DNA of 64,000 nucleotides, from NCBI GenBank assembly GCA_010909725.1, contig JAACMV010000027.1, positions 372,001 through 436,000 on the forward strand, read 5' to 3'. The DNA comes from Picochlorum sp. 'celeri'. Lineage: Eukaryota > Chlorophyta > Trebouxiophyceae. Below, in pieces: positions 30,801 through 42,708 of this stretch; the stretch's first letter is position 1, and each line of letters opens with the position of its first letter. A program made the position numbers and the translations under genes. The notes beneath the pieces are model-generated. The model was not told where the DNA came from. It saw nothing but the letters and a program-made list of their open reading frames with translations, and did not search any database.

Positions 30801-32362
30801 TCCTCCAATCTGGACTTGTTGTTTCTACAATTCTGCCCGAACCAGAAGGTATTTCTAGGCTTACATCAGATCGACCAGATGTGCGTTCCTTGTCCATTGA
30901 TCATCTTCGATCGCATGTTCACAGTTTTGGAAGTCTGGGCCCTCAATGGCCAAGCATTGGCAAAGGGAACAGCAGAATATTGTCTGAGTCTGGCATTCGC
31001 CACACGACGCATAGAAAAAACAGCAAAGAGCAAGCAATCCCTCCAAAGGGTTCCACGACACTACAGAGCCATATGATCGATCCCTTGGAATCAAGTTTGA
31101 GTTCCAGAGAAAGCATTGTCTGGCCTACCTTGTCGCTGGTTGATACAAGGCATGTGACTGGGTCTTCAGAGCGTCTGGCAGAGATTCAAGAAGAAGATGA
31201 TGGGTCTGGGGAACCAACACCATCTAACAATGGAGGCCTTGATACTCACAAATCTTGTGTTCCTTCTGGGAGTAGTCACTTATTCCACAAAGGCACATCA
31301 TCATCAACACGGAACGTGCTCGAAATTCAGACAGGCATTCACATTACGAATAGCGGGAGAGTATTTAGAGGCCAGCAAGAAGTTGGGCTCGAGAATCTCA
31401 CGAAGGATGTTGTGGCTCATCTCCAACTAAATAATCACGAAGAAAGCAGTGCAGATTTTGTCAGTCCATTCTTTGACGGCGACGAATCCTCAAACACACT
31501 TTCCAGTCTACATTCAGAGATTAAGGATCAGAAGAAACTCATAATCACCGACAGTGGCAAAGTGTTCAGAGGCGAGCAAGAAGTTGGTCTTGAAAATCTC
31601 ACAAAGGACGTTGTGGCTCATTTACAACTCAACAATCACGAGGAAAGCAGTACAGATTTTGTCAGCCCATTCTTTGATGGCCCATCCCTTGGATCATCGG
31701 CATTGACATCTTCCGTACCACATCGCTCCGAAATACAACCCTTGGCAAGGCCGCAAACAAAAAGCACAGGGGTAGTGAGCTCGTCAGCATGGCATGGCCG
31801 ACAGAAAATTGGCAATACACGACAACACTCATTGCTTCTGTACCCTGGATTGAGCGCAAAGCCAGATACTAAAGCATCCAATTTCAATCGCATGCTGTCT
31901 ATTCCTGTAGAGTTTGACAGAAAAGAGGCCAGAAAGCATGGCTTGGACTTGATCAGGCAAATGTCCCAAGCTCTCAGCCATGAAATTGCAGCTGAAGACC
32001 AGAATGTATTACTCATGCAAAAGAGGAACGCAAGCTCTGTCATCATGGGTAGACGCGCGACAGAAACTCTGGGCTCTCGATTGCTCAGTCAACCAGGATC
32101 TGTGATGCTCTCCACAATATTTTCCCAACTGAGTCAAATGTTGCCATCTCAGCTGGAACAAAAGGGAATCATCATCCCAGTGATCCCTGAAAACATATTT
32201 GAACACAGCATTGCTGCCAAACCAAACTTTGAGTTCCGGCAACTCCCAAGCAAGACAATCATGTTCTTCTCAATCAACATTCTCATGATCACTTGTGTCT
32301 GCATTGGGGGAATTCTTGCCATATTCTTTGCAAATGAATCAGAATCTTCTTCTTCTTCATAA
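27853..32362 (+). CDS. ankyrin-repeat / cellulose-synthase-like (GT2) fusion membrane protein
   Basis: Spliced join(27853..28336,28414..29914,30016..32362) gives 1443 aa. The N-terminal TM (VLLGGYIAAVCLYLLSC) is followed by ankyrin repeats (DGFTALHASCVQGQVGAVLW, YTALHYAASQGG, GYTAAQIAANQGHGNISLFL), two TMs and a processive GT2 core. The core has VLDDG (Asp359), LDCD (Asp425/Asp427), TED (522-524) and QRTRW (QxxRW, 560-564). At least four more TMs follow, then a ~500-residue Ser-rich cytosolic tail and a last TM (INILMITCVCIGGILAIFF). All catalytic motifs for beta-glycan synthesis are intact. The third exon restores LELWRGGQMWVWMAPN. The tail carries two near-identical 46-residue repeats and a diverged third. 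The product polymer is unknown; cellulose- or mannan-like wall polysaccharide is likely. Confidence 0.88.
31340..31683 (+). repeat. tandem repeat in the tail of the GT2 fusion
   Basis: Two coding copies at about 31340-31482 and 31541-31683, offset 201 nt, differ at 4 of 46 residues but at 17 further codons only synonymously. Core: GLENLTKDVVAHLQLNNHEE then DFVSPFFDG. A weaker third copy lies around 30520-30615 (DKLTENVVSVF ... DLVSPFEDGD). Confidence 0.9.
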
Positions 32363-32445
32363 ATTATTTACATTTAATCTATATTTGCATCGCTAGCGTA
32401 TATCAATATGTACAGACAGAAAAAAAACCATGGTGGTGCACCACA

Positions 32446-33486
32446 TCATTTCCCACCCATTGACGTCTGAGGCTTGACAATTATGTTTGATTCTCCACGA
32501 AGGATTTTCCTCACATCAACCACCATCTGATCAGTTACACGCGGCGACTCCGTCAACTGCTTCACCACCTGATCATTAAACTTTGCAACACCTTTGTTCA
32601 AGCTTTTCAAAAACCATGGATGCTTCATCAATTCTTCAATCGAGATTCTCTTATTCGGATCAGAATCCAACATTTTCCGTAATAATTCATTGCAATCTCT
32701 CGATGCATTCAGTACAGGATCAAATATATTCTCCATCGTCCTCCTCACCAGACTATGCGCCTGTTTAATACTGCCAGAACCTTGCGAATCCTGATCCTTC
32801 TTGAACGGATACCGGCATGTCAACATCACATACAGCACAACCCCACATGACCACACATCAGACATTCTCGCATCATACTCAACATGTCTTTCATTCATAA
32901 TAATTTCCGGCGCTATATACATGACGGTGCCAATCCTCGTACTCGGTGCACTATGTCTATTCATATCTTTTGAAAACCCAAAATCTGACAGCTTGACCAT
33001 CTTTTTCTTCCCTCCAGCATTCGTCAACAAAATATTCTCCAACTTTATATCTCTATTCACTACATCCATCTTATGACAAAAGTCCACCGCCAAGATCAAC
33101 TGTTGAAAATACCACCTCGCTGTATCCTCTGTCAACCCACCCTTTGCCTTGACATATGTAAACAAATCCCCTCGATCCGCATATTCCAACACCAACACCA
33201 AATGATCTTCAGTCACAAACAACTCCTCCAGCTTGATAATATGAGGATGCTTTAGCTTGAACTGATTAATAATCTCCCTCTCCACATATTTGCTCTTGGT
33301 AGAATTCAGTGGAATAAACTTTAACGCAAACCTCTTCTTCGTGATGGAATCCACAGCCATCACAACAAATCCGTTTGCTCCTCGATTCAGATACTCCACA
33401 CATTGATACCGTGAGCCAGGCAATAACTCTCGTGGGGCTGGCTCTCGAGGCTCCATATGGACACTCGGTTCGTCTTCTCCACTCAT
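32446..33486 (-). CDS. SnRK2-like serine/threonine protein kinase
   Basis: 346 aa. Kinase domain ~27-305: glycine-rich LNRGANGFVV, catalytic Lys56 (FALKF), catalytic loop NRDIKLEN (Asp146), DFG at 168-170 and GTVMYIAPE activation/APE. C-lobe DVWSCGVVLYVMLTCRYPFK and KHPWFLKSLNK are as in plant SnRK2 (OST1-like) kinases. A short C-terminal tail (~40 residues) lacks the long acidic SnRK2 domain. The usual HRD histidine is Asn144; the catalytic Asp is present, so activity is expected. SnRK2 kinases act in osmotic/ABA or sulphur stress signalling in green plants and algae. A CAMK relative cannot be fully excluded. Convergent with the GT2 fusion (83-nt gap). Confidence 0.85.
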   Translation of the reverse strand: MSGEDEPSVHMEPREPAPRELLPGSRYQCVEYLNRGANGFVVMAVDSITKKRFALKFIPLNSTKSKYVEREIINQFKLKHPHIIKLEELFVTEDHLVLVLEYADRGDLFTYVKAKGGLTEDTARWYFQQLILAVDFCHKMDVVNRDIKLENILLTNAGGKKKMVKLSDFGFSKDMNRHSAPSTRIGTVMYIAPEIIMNERHVEYDARMSDVWSCGVVLYVMLTCRYPFKKDQDSQGSGSIKQAHSLVRRTMENIFDPVLNASRDCNELLRKMLDSDPNKRISIEELMKHPWFLKSLNKGVAKFNDQVVKQLTESPRVTDQMVVDVRKILRGESNIIVKPQTSMGGK

Positions 33487-34026
33487 GATGATGATGATGA
33501 TGCTCTCAGAGTCGTGGACAATGGATCAAACTGATATCGATATCAAAGATGAATTCAAAATGAGACGCATGTCCCTTGTAGGAGGATACGTTCGAAATCC
33601 CAGGCCGCGTCTGTCCACACAGGTCCACTGCAGTCTGAATGGGCAATTGGAATCCGATTGCCAAATACTGATGAATTGTTGCAAATATATCAGATATATT
33701 CGAAGCAAACCCAACGATGGAAATGCTTGCGACACACGAGACCGTCGAAGACGGTACTTACAGCCAGTCGTCACGAACGCGAGCCACCAGCTTGGTCTAC
33801 GCAACCCCAATCCGCACTGTATTACGTGTTTTAAAAATCAATCAATCAATAAGAATTTATAGTATATAGGGTAGGATTGCATTTGTGTGCCAATCATTGG
33901 GACTAACGCACAATTAACACCTGGTCGATTTTAGATAACGGCCCACGGTCAAATATACCCAGCCATGGGCCATGGATCATCACGTCAAACAAGCGTCTGC
34001 ATGAGGTTGTGAGGCACATCTGTGTG
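33487..34026 (-). other. intergenic region between the two kinase genes
   Basis: An ATG/CAT trinucleotide run (33484-33502) abuts the SnRK2-like start. A 125-codon plus-strand open stretch starting there is a by-product of this run with no protein-like features. No tRNA or snRNA was recognised. Confidence 0.4.
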
Positions 34027-35310
34027 TCAATCTTCTCTCGACTCAAAATAACGAACGACGTCGCTCGCTGTGGGTCTCTCTGCTGCAACCGCGGAGAGAC
34101 ACATGTCAATAATCTCTCTCAAGAAATCTGGTACATTCTCAGGGACGCAAGGAATCTTGCCTTGGGACACAGCAAAGATGATTTGGGCAAAATTTGCTGT
34201 ACCCCACGGGTTTTGGCCGCTCCACATTTCAACTAGTAGTATACCGAGCGAATAAATGTCAAGAGACGGTTTTAGAGAGCCATCCATGAGCATTTCTGGT
34301 GGCATGTAGGTGACAGTTCCGAGTGTATTTGTCTTCATTGATTTGAGCCCTTGTCTGTATTTGGCTCTTCCAAAATCATTTACTTTTGCAGTAAGGTTCC
34401 ATATGTTGTCACTTTCTGTGTCATCATTTCGTTTTTGTAACAAGACATTGTTACTGGACAAGTCTCCGTGGATAATGTCTTGGGAGTGAAGATACTCGAG
34501 GCCTCGAGCAATATCCAATGCGACGCTGCACACGATCTTTTCTTTTTCCTCGACTGATCCCACCTCAAATAACCGATCTTCGAGTACAGTATGCAGACTT
34601 CCTGCTTCGCAGAGCTCTTGCAGAATCCACATCTCACAGGAAACATCATCAATGTTGAGCTTCCCAGACAAGGATGGCCTCTGGTGAGAAATGGCAATGC
34701 ACTTGTGCGTCGCCACTATATTATCATGACTGAATTGAAGATTTAGTTTGGCTTCAGAGGAAAGCTGTGTCGCTTCTTGACGTGTACAGGCTCGCAAAAT
34801 TTTGGCAGCAAACGTCTGTCCATCCAAGTCTACCACATACACTTGCCCATGGCTCCCGCACCCAACCATTTTACCGAATTGTAAACGACGAAACCAACTT
34901 ACATCTGATACGTGGTTTGTAGCCTCCTCGGGAGGTTGAGAGTCTGTCTGACTTCCCAGCAACAAGGCTTGCTCCACGGAAACTGCCAAATCATCTGGAG
35001 TCATATTCTTTGCTTCTTCAGCATCAAATGCCACAAGACATGTATCCTGAATATTTCCTTCAGCTAAAAGTGTGCTTGGGTGGGTAAACCGTGTCGCAGT
35101 CGAGGTTGTCCGTAGACACGGCTCTTCCTCTTCCTCGACATGTGAAGTATCTGTAAGACTTGCTGTAGCGCCTTCGTGGCTGCAGGAGTCCAACGTTATA
35201 TCGTCTGGTGTATCGATACTCTCGCAAAATGGGGTGATAAAGTCCCCGTTCCTATCAATAATCTTTTTCCAGTCGTCGTCTTCTTGGAACATCCTACCAC
35301 GTTCAGGCAT
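34027..35310 (-). CDS. TKL-type protein kinase with acidic N-terminal extension
   Basis: 427 aa. Residues 1-140 are acidic and disordered. The kinase domain (~144-425) has MVGCGSHGQVYVVD, catalytic Lys170 (FAAKI), the non-RD loop HGDLSSNNVLL, DFG in VNDFGRAKY, GTVTYMPPEML (APE-equivalent PPE) and DIYSLGILLVEMWSG. The HGDL-x-x-NVLL loop and PPE are common in the plant/algal tyrosine-kinase-like (Raf-like) expansions. All catalytic residues are present, so it is probably active. Pathway and partner are unknown. The C-terminus ends right after the kinase domain (SDVVRYFESRED). Confidence 0.85.
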   Translation of the reverse strand: MPERGRMFQEDDDWKKIIDRNGDFITPFCESIDTPDDITLDSCSHEGATASLTDTSHVEEEEEPCLRTTSTATRFTHPSTLLAEGNIQDTCLVAFDAEEAKNMTPDDLAVSVEQALLLGSQTDSQPPEEATNHVSDVSWFRRLQFGKMVGCGSHGQVYVVDLDGQTFAAKILRACTRQEATQLSSEAKLNLQFSHDNIVATHKCIAISHQRPSLSGKLNIDDVSCEMWILQELCEAGSLHTVLEDRLFEVGSVEEKEKIVCSVALDIARGLEYLHSQDIIHGDLSSNNVLLQKRNDDTESDNIWNLTAKVNDFGRAKYRQGLKSMKTNTLGTVTYMPPEMLMDGSLKPSLDIYSLGILLVEMWSGQNPWGTANFAQIIFAVSQGKIPCVPENVPDFLREIIDMCLSAVAAERPTASDVVRYFESRED

Positions 35311-35561
35311 CAGAAGAGCCTGACTTATGACACTCTCATGGATTCCTTCATATACTTTTTCGTAATTTTTAATGCTGAAGAGTGGGGGAGAGAGCCGATA
35401 AGCGGGGCAAACTGTGGCATGTGACCGCGGGGTCCAGTCGAGTCAGCATTGTCAGAGCGTTAGAAGTACCATGCAAATAAATCTGCTGCAGACGACGGAT
35501 GGTAACGGCCTGGGTGTAGATATTTGCAAGGCTGTAGATGATTATACTTACATTAGTCATG

Positions 35562-38500
35562 TTACGTCTTTTTCCTCCGACTCGAGGATGTGGACCGTGC
35601 CTTTCTTGTGCGTGATGAAGACCGTGTCGGTTTTTCATCCTCTGCATGGCGGGTGCTTGCACGGGAGGCTCTTCTTCTCGATGTTCGAGGGGCTACGCTA
35701 CCACGTTCATGGTTTTCATCATCATCGTCATCATCCACGGCGTGGAGATTGCTCACTGCACATATAACCCAATATCAAAGGGTGCATTGCAATTTCAAGG
35801 CAAAAATTTAAAGAGGCGTACCTTTAGATCTCCTTGGTCTTGTTGAGCGGGCCGATTTGTACACTGTGAGTGGCTCGTCGTCATCAGCATCATGATCATA
35901 CACTGCCTTTTCCGCTGGTGTGTCCATATCGTCAACGCGAATCACAGACTTTGGGGCGCTGAGAATGTCTTTTCCTCTTCTGTTACGGTTCAGGTATCCT
36001 TGTGCCAGGAATATGGAAGAGACGGCGAGAGCGCTGACCACAGCTGTCAATATGTGCGCTTTATTTGTGTCTATTATATCTATAAGCAGCAACGCTGCGT
36101 GAATGGACTTGTCCTGCAAGGCTTGTGAGGTGTCATAGACCCAGGACATTGCTCTCTGTGCCATGAGTTCAATGTCATTGGGCTGCAGGGTCCCGCGTGT
36201 TTGTTCTCCTTCCGCGACATGATGGCCTGATGCGCTCAATTCTTCCTTCTCTTCGTCTTGTTTGATGTCTTCAGCGTCGTTCACACCAGTCTCCTTGTCT
36301 TGTACTGCTGCACTGTCATCAATTGTGTCATGTGCTGGGGCATTCCTCTCCAGCATGGCCCTCAGGTCGCTGCCCTTCTCTTCCTTTTGTGAATCACGAG
36401 CAGCATTGTCTACGTCACTATTTTCTTTGGCAGGCATCTCCTCCCTTTCCTCTGGCACTGCTTTATTGTCATCAAGAGGCACCTCCTCTGTGGATTCTGG
36501 GGTTTCAACCGGGACAGGAGGCTCGAGTGTGGCTTCTACATCTTGTACATCATCAGCAGAGATCGGAACGTGCTCTTCATTGTCCTGCGACAAGCCGTAC
36601 TCATGATCAGGAAGGCCACCATCATACGTAGGATACTCTGGCTCATTCGAGTCCATTGTGTCATTCACATGCTCTTCTGCATTCTTCTCTTCGTCATGAG
36701 GCATGGGTTCTGAATCCTGATCAAAATGAGTATCTTCTTCTATCGTGTCGTTTATTTGCCTCGTGTCGAGTTCTTCGCCATAGATGGTGTCAGCCATATA
36801 ATTCACATCATGTTGAGGATATTCCTCATGTGATGGGTACTGCTCAGGTTCAAAGACTTCATGTGGCACTGGAGGCTCCATGATGTCACTTAAATACTGC
36901 TCCATGATGTCAGGCTCTGCCATTGAAGCGTTGTGATCCTTTTCCTCCTCCTCCTCCTCCTCTTGCCCAGGCAATTTTTCAGTGACGTTCAAGCTGTCGT
37001 CTTCATCCATATATAGGTGCTGGTCTTCTTCATAATGATTATCTTCACCATGCATCACTTTCTGTAAATCAACGTCAACTTCTTCGCCTTGCTTCACTTT
37101 CAAAAATTCCTCGAAACTGGACGTCCAGCAGAGGATGATGTTCCGGGACAGATTAACAATGCTTCCACTATTGAATGATGTCCTGGCAGTGCAGATCGCA
37201 AAGTCCTTTCCACCATGTATCAGCAGCGATATATTTTCTTTGGCATTCATGGCCTTCTCTCGCATCCATCCTTGCAGGAACTGAAGATTCCATAGATTAC
37301 CTGATTGCACTACCGATTTTGTTGCATGAGCAACTTGCATGGTTTGAGACACAGAAGACTTCATCATTCCAGGAATCGACCTATAGAAGGATAACGTGCA
37401 TTCTTTTGAAACTGTTCCGACCATTAGAGATGCGTGCACAGATGATTTGGCCCAGCGGCACATGATACTAGAGGAACTACAAGTCAACCTGGACTCTGTA
37501 CTATCCCACGCACTCTGTGAGGCCTGTGTAAACATGTTGAAACAATTCTCTATTGTTTCGATATAAGGATGCACGCTGCTCTCTGGTGGATACTGTGAAT
37601 GAAGCATTCCTCTGAATTTGACAGGCTCTACCAATGCATATCCGGTTAAACCTGACTGGAACAAGGCACCAGCAACTGTCATGTGCATCATGATCCAAGA
37701 TGGGTGTACGACCAACACTGTCAGGAAGAGCATTTGCAGAAAAATCACACGCTTTCTGAACAGGAAAAATCCCTTTCTTCTCTTCGTATATGGGCGGGAT
37801 TTGATATGCTCACGTTCAGTTTCTGGTGACTGCATATGTGACTCCCCACCAACAAACTGTGGTGGTGGTCCTGTTGACTCGATACCTGGCTCTCCTCCCA
37901 TAAACTGAGACGGTGGAGGTGGCTGCAATGCCTGCCCGTGAGACTCTCCTTCCAAAAATTGTGATGAAGGCGGGCCATTTGACTGCATAGTCGATTCTCC
38001 ACCCATAAACTGTGATGGTGGCTCAAATGCTTGAGGCCCTTGATGTCCATCAAATCGTGTTGGCTCGTGAGTAGCAGGTTGCTGATAGCCGAGCGCCTCA
38101 TGACTTCCAGCATGAGACATAGGAAACAATGGAGGGGCATTTGTCTGTTGCGCTGGTTCCTGATCATGTGAGTGCATACTGGCAACATCAACAGGAGGGG
38201 CCTCCTTGTCCCTCTCAGCCATGGCAGGAACCCTATTCGTATGAGCTACTGCATCAAGAGACATGTTTAAATTGATTTTTTTCCTGTGCTTCTTGTAGCC
38301 TTCTGTTCCTTTTGCATAGAGTGCTCTCAATGGGGACTCTTTTGCAATAGCTGGCGGTGGCATTTTAGTAGGCCTATGGCTTGTTCCCTGACTCGCATCC
38401 CCTGCTAGATGAGACCCTTGCCCATCATGCTCTGTATGATGCTCGCGTACATCGAACATTTCTCTATTATTTTCACCCCTATGCTGCTCCTGATGCACAT

Positions 38501-39137
38501 ACTGTTCCTGCTGAATATACTGCTGCTCATGCTGCATATACTGCTGCTCGTCATGCACATACTGCTCCTCATGCAGAAGATATTGTTCCTGGTTCGAGTA
38601 CTGTTGCGAGTCGAATACGTCTTGCGCGGACTCTACTGTCTGAGAGACTGGTTGATCAAAGCGTGATGGCTCGCCCACCTCGCTCGCATTCGCCACAGGG
38701 GGCCCAACATTCCCAGGCACTCCAGGGGCTGCATCAAATGACGATCGCGTATTCCAGCTCCCACTCTGCAGACTAGAGGTTCTGCTGACCTGTACATCTT
38801 GCTGCTGCATCGAAGGAGCAGCACGCGGGGGCTTTCCCATCATTGTTGGCACTTTTGATGGAGGCCACATGGGAGGAGCGACCCCTCCTCCAGTGGAACT
38901 CGCACTTCCAGGACCCGGAATCTTACTCATACCCTGCCTTCCCATAAATTGACCAGGAAAACCCATCATTGGGGGCGGTGGAGGGGGTGGCGGTGCACCA
39001 AAATCCATCCCATGCGACTCACCTGTTCCAGGCACCACAGAGGACGGGCCTGTTGTACCAGTCATACTGTTGGGTCGCGGAGACTCCGGGTCGTAATCAC
39101 CCACCGCCGGATTCTGATACAATTCATTCCCAAGCAT
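35562..39137 (-). CDS. large low-complexity two-TM protein, unknown function
   Basis: Spliced complement(join(35562..35755,35822..39137)) gives 1169 aa. The last exon was recovered because a GTACGC donor and TGTGCAG acceptor extend the frame from RRSK into VSNLHAVDDDDDDENHERGS and a very basic Arg/Ser-rich tail ending SSSRRKKT. The N-terminus is Pro/Gly/Met rich (APPPPPPPPMMGFPG), then comes a Gln/Tyr/His repeat region (EQYVHDEQQYMQHEQQ) and several PSQFMGGES-like repeats. A basic stretch precedes a hydrophobic segment (VIFLQMLFLTVLVV, ~460-500) and a Cys-containing ~170-residue domain. A long acidic region (~660-990) and a second TM (AHILTAVVSALAVSSIFLA) follow before the basic tail. I do not recognise a family. 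The topology suggests a membrane scaffold of ER, nuclear envelope or plastid envelope. Confidence 0.75.
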
Positions 39138-39515
39138 GTTTATTCCATCTACACTGGTACTCGTGTCCCTGTCAACAAACCAACGAACAAATCAGACGTT
39201 CAACCGTCAAGAGTGTTGCTCAACTGCAAGACAGAATATACCGAATTGAGACTATTATAGTTCAAATTGTATTTCAATATATTCAATAGCATGCGTTGTA
39301 AAGGCTATCCGTGTGAAATCTCCACTGATCGGATCACTCTCACAGAGAAAAGTAACGCTTTCTATTGGCAGAACGCACCTGTGTTGAAATTCCATTCACA
39401 ATCCGGCATAAATAAATAAAATTTGATAATATTTGCTGTTACATGCGGCTGGAAGCAACTTGAATGAATGTCAATGTCCATGGGCAAGGGCTGGTATTTG
39501 TGGAGGGTCTCTCTT
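39138..39515 (-). other. intergenic region upstream of the low-complexity membrane protein
   Basis: Presumed promoter/leader of the minus-strand gene at 35562-39137. No ORF or structured RNA could be supported. Confidence 0.35.
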
Positions 39516-39974
39516 TCATTTTAAGGACTGTTCCATCAGAATCTCTTCTGTTCGCCTGGCCATGCGCAGCACCGTTTGAAGGTATACGTCATTACGCTCT
39601 GTTCGTCGAATCCATTTGAGAATGGCTGATTGATCAGTTGGATCAAGGTCTTTGGGCCAGCAGGTGTATGCGTGTTGCATGTCTCCATCCTGAACATGGA
39701 CCTTGGGTGTAGCAGTCCCTGTGCAGCACTGTCGTGCTATGCATTGGACGCCCAGGTTCTTCTTCTTACAATGTGGGTTTGTTTCGTCCATCCCAAAATA
39801 CATAGAATATGATTCTCTAGATATACGAGGGGGGTCGTGTCCAATAGATGAGGACATGTCCTGCAACCATGGTGCCCCAAGTTGACCAGGAGTGACAACA
39901 ATGTTGAATGTCAACAAAGGCCACAAAATGATACGTCGTGACAAAAATACAAGCGTTACATGCAGCGTGTACAT
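39516..39974 (-). CDS. putative small secreted Cys-containing protein
   Basis: 152 aa from the first ATG after the MSI1 stop codon, only 16 nt away on the same strand; the same frame also runs ~170 nt back into MSI1 coding sequence. The N-terminus reads MYTLHVTLVFLSRRIILWPL with further hydrophobic residues, a possible signal peptide or anchor. The body has a Cys cluster (PHCKKK, QCIARQCC, TCWPKD) and an amphipathic C-terminal helix (QTVLRMARRTEEILMEQS). No family is recognised. It could be the second cistron of an MSI1 mRNA, an independent gene with its leader inside MSI1, or a fortuitous ORF in the MSI1 3' UTR. Confidence 0.42.
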   Translation of the reverse strand: MYTLHVTLVFLSRRIILWPLLTFNIVVTPGQLGAPWLQDMSSSIGHDPPRISRESYSMYFGMDETNPHCKKKNLGVQCIARQCCTGTATPKVHVQDGDMQHAYTCWPKDLDPTDQSAILKWIRRTERNDVYLQTVLRMARRTEEILMEQSLK

Positions 39975-39990
39975 CTTTCTTTCATAGTCA

Positions 39991-41301
<1,311 letters not shown>

Positions 41302-41653
41302 CAGTATCCCTGATCTGCGCAGTCTGCTGTCACTGTATCACACAGGAATCGATGTTGAAGAATGCTGGAATTTCGAATCAATTCAACTCCGACTCGAACG
41401 ATTCTAGCACCAGGGAGAGCCTCTTTGCCTCTTCTTTCCTTCCTTTGATGTTTTTACGAATGTAAAAGGTGATTTGATTTCCTTTTACCAGCGACGAGTG
41501 GATGCACTGCATCCTCATCATCATCATCAGGGGACGTCCCCGAATGATTGGCGGATGTGTCTTTAATATTCTAAACACGGACTTTGTCTCTGCGTGAATC
41601 GATGACATCGTCGCCAGTCATCTTGCATTGAATTCATATAATTATTGGGAGGC
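41302..41653. promoter_or_regulatory. divergent intergenic region between MSI1 and heme lyase
   Basis: Shared upstream region of two divergent genes, with a (CAT)n-like run near 41510-41530. No gene was identified. Confidence 0.35.
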
Positions 41654-42493
41654 ATGGGAAATGCAGCCAGTTCACCATGCATGGAGGAGGCGTGTCGCTC
41701 TGACACCTCTCCTGCTGCTTCCTCTCAACAAGAACAACAGCAGCAGCAGCAGCGCGATGCGCGGCGGCGAGAAGCGTCTTCAGTGAGTTACAATGTATAT
41801 AATCAAGTCATACAAGAAAAAATCCAGGAGGATGGGACGACAAGGAAGAGGGAAGACCTGCTGGACCCCAGAAATAACATGCCCCTGCAGGCCAATCAAG
41901 AGCCTTGCCCAGGACAGAAGGAATTGCTCTCTACGGATCGCATCCAGTCCAACATACCAAAAGGAGGGACGGATACAACGTGGCTCTACCCATCTCCTCA
42001 AATGTTTTACAATGCATTGAAGCGAAAAGGCAAGGGGGATGATGTCGAAGAAAAAGACATGGAGTCTGTTGTAGCAGCCCACAATACCATGAATGAAATC
42101 ACGTGGCAGCATGTCTGGGCCTGGGAGCAGCTTCATAGAAATTCATGCCCAAATCCATCACTCCTGCGGTTTCTAGGAAGGCCTGACGATTTGAGTCCGT
42201 TGGCTCGTATCCGATCATGGTTTGGTGGACCCAGTCCCTTTGACAGGCATGATTGGTATGTCGATAGGTGTGGGACAGAGGTTCGATACGTCATTGACTT
42301 TTATTTTGATGAAGACAAGGCCGGCTCAACCGACGCCTTTGAAATTGTTGTTAGACCAGCGCTAGATTCCCCAGGGGCAGCATTAGATCGAGTCAAAATG
42401 CAGATTTACAAGACATGTGCCAAATATGGTGTGCCCTGTCCCATCACAGGGACAACAACCGCACATGCATCGCAGGATCACGCACGTGGATAG
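41654..42493 (+). CDS. HCCS: holocytochrome c synthase (cytochrome c heme lyase)
   Basis: 279 aa. It attaches heme to apocytochrome c in the mitochondrial intermembrane space. The N-terminus is Gln/Arg-rich (a run of Gln at ~29-34), then NNMPLQANQEPCPGQ with a Cys-Pro heme-contact motif, LSTDRIQSNIPKGG and WLYPSPQMFYNALKRKGK. The heme-ligand region NEITWQHVWAWEQLH has the conserved His. LARIRSWFGGPSPFDRHDWY, RCGTEVRYVIDFYFD and RPALDSPGAALDRVK follow as in all HCCS. The start is the first ATG (MGNAASSPC). It is the eukaryotic (System III) type; whether it serves cytochrome c, c1 or both is not resolved. Confidence 0.95.
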   Translation: MGNAASSPCMEEACRSDTSPAASSQQEQQQQQQRDARRREASSVSYNVYNQVIQEKIQEDGTTRKREDLLDPRNNMPLQANQEPCPGQKELLSTDRIQSNIPKGGTDTTWLYPSPQMFYNALKRKGKGDDVEEKDMESVVAAHNTMNEITWQHVWAWEQLHRNSCPNPSLLRFLGRPDDLSPLARIRSWFGGPSPFDRHDWYVDRCGTEVRYVIDFYFDEDKAGSTDAFEIVVRPALDSPGAALDRVKMQIYKTCAKYGVPCPITGTTTAHASQDHARG

Positions 42494-42708
42494 CTGTCAT
42501 CCTATGGATACAAACTCAGGGCCTCTCCTTGCAAGCTTGGACAATATAATAATAATGCAATCATGGTGTGAAGATGAAGATGGAGCTTCCTTGCCGTACT
42601 TGTAATCTTCCACATTCCCGCTGTTCTGTTACTTTTCATTCAAATACTTTTATTATTCCAGTAATAGTTGATAGTTACGGTGTCTGTTGCGTGTGTGGTT
42701 GATCAGGA

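Noticed and set aside
33580..33610. tRNA B-box-like GTTCGAAATCCC
   Set aside because: No A box or cloverleaf can be drawn around it.
33485..33862. 125-codon ORF starting with a Met run
   Set aside because: Begins in an ATG trinucleotide repeat that overlaps the SnRK2-like start codon; no protein-like features.
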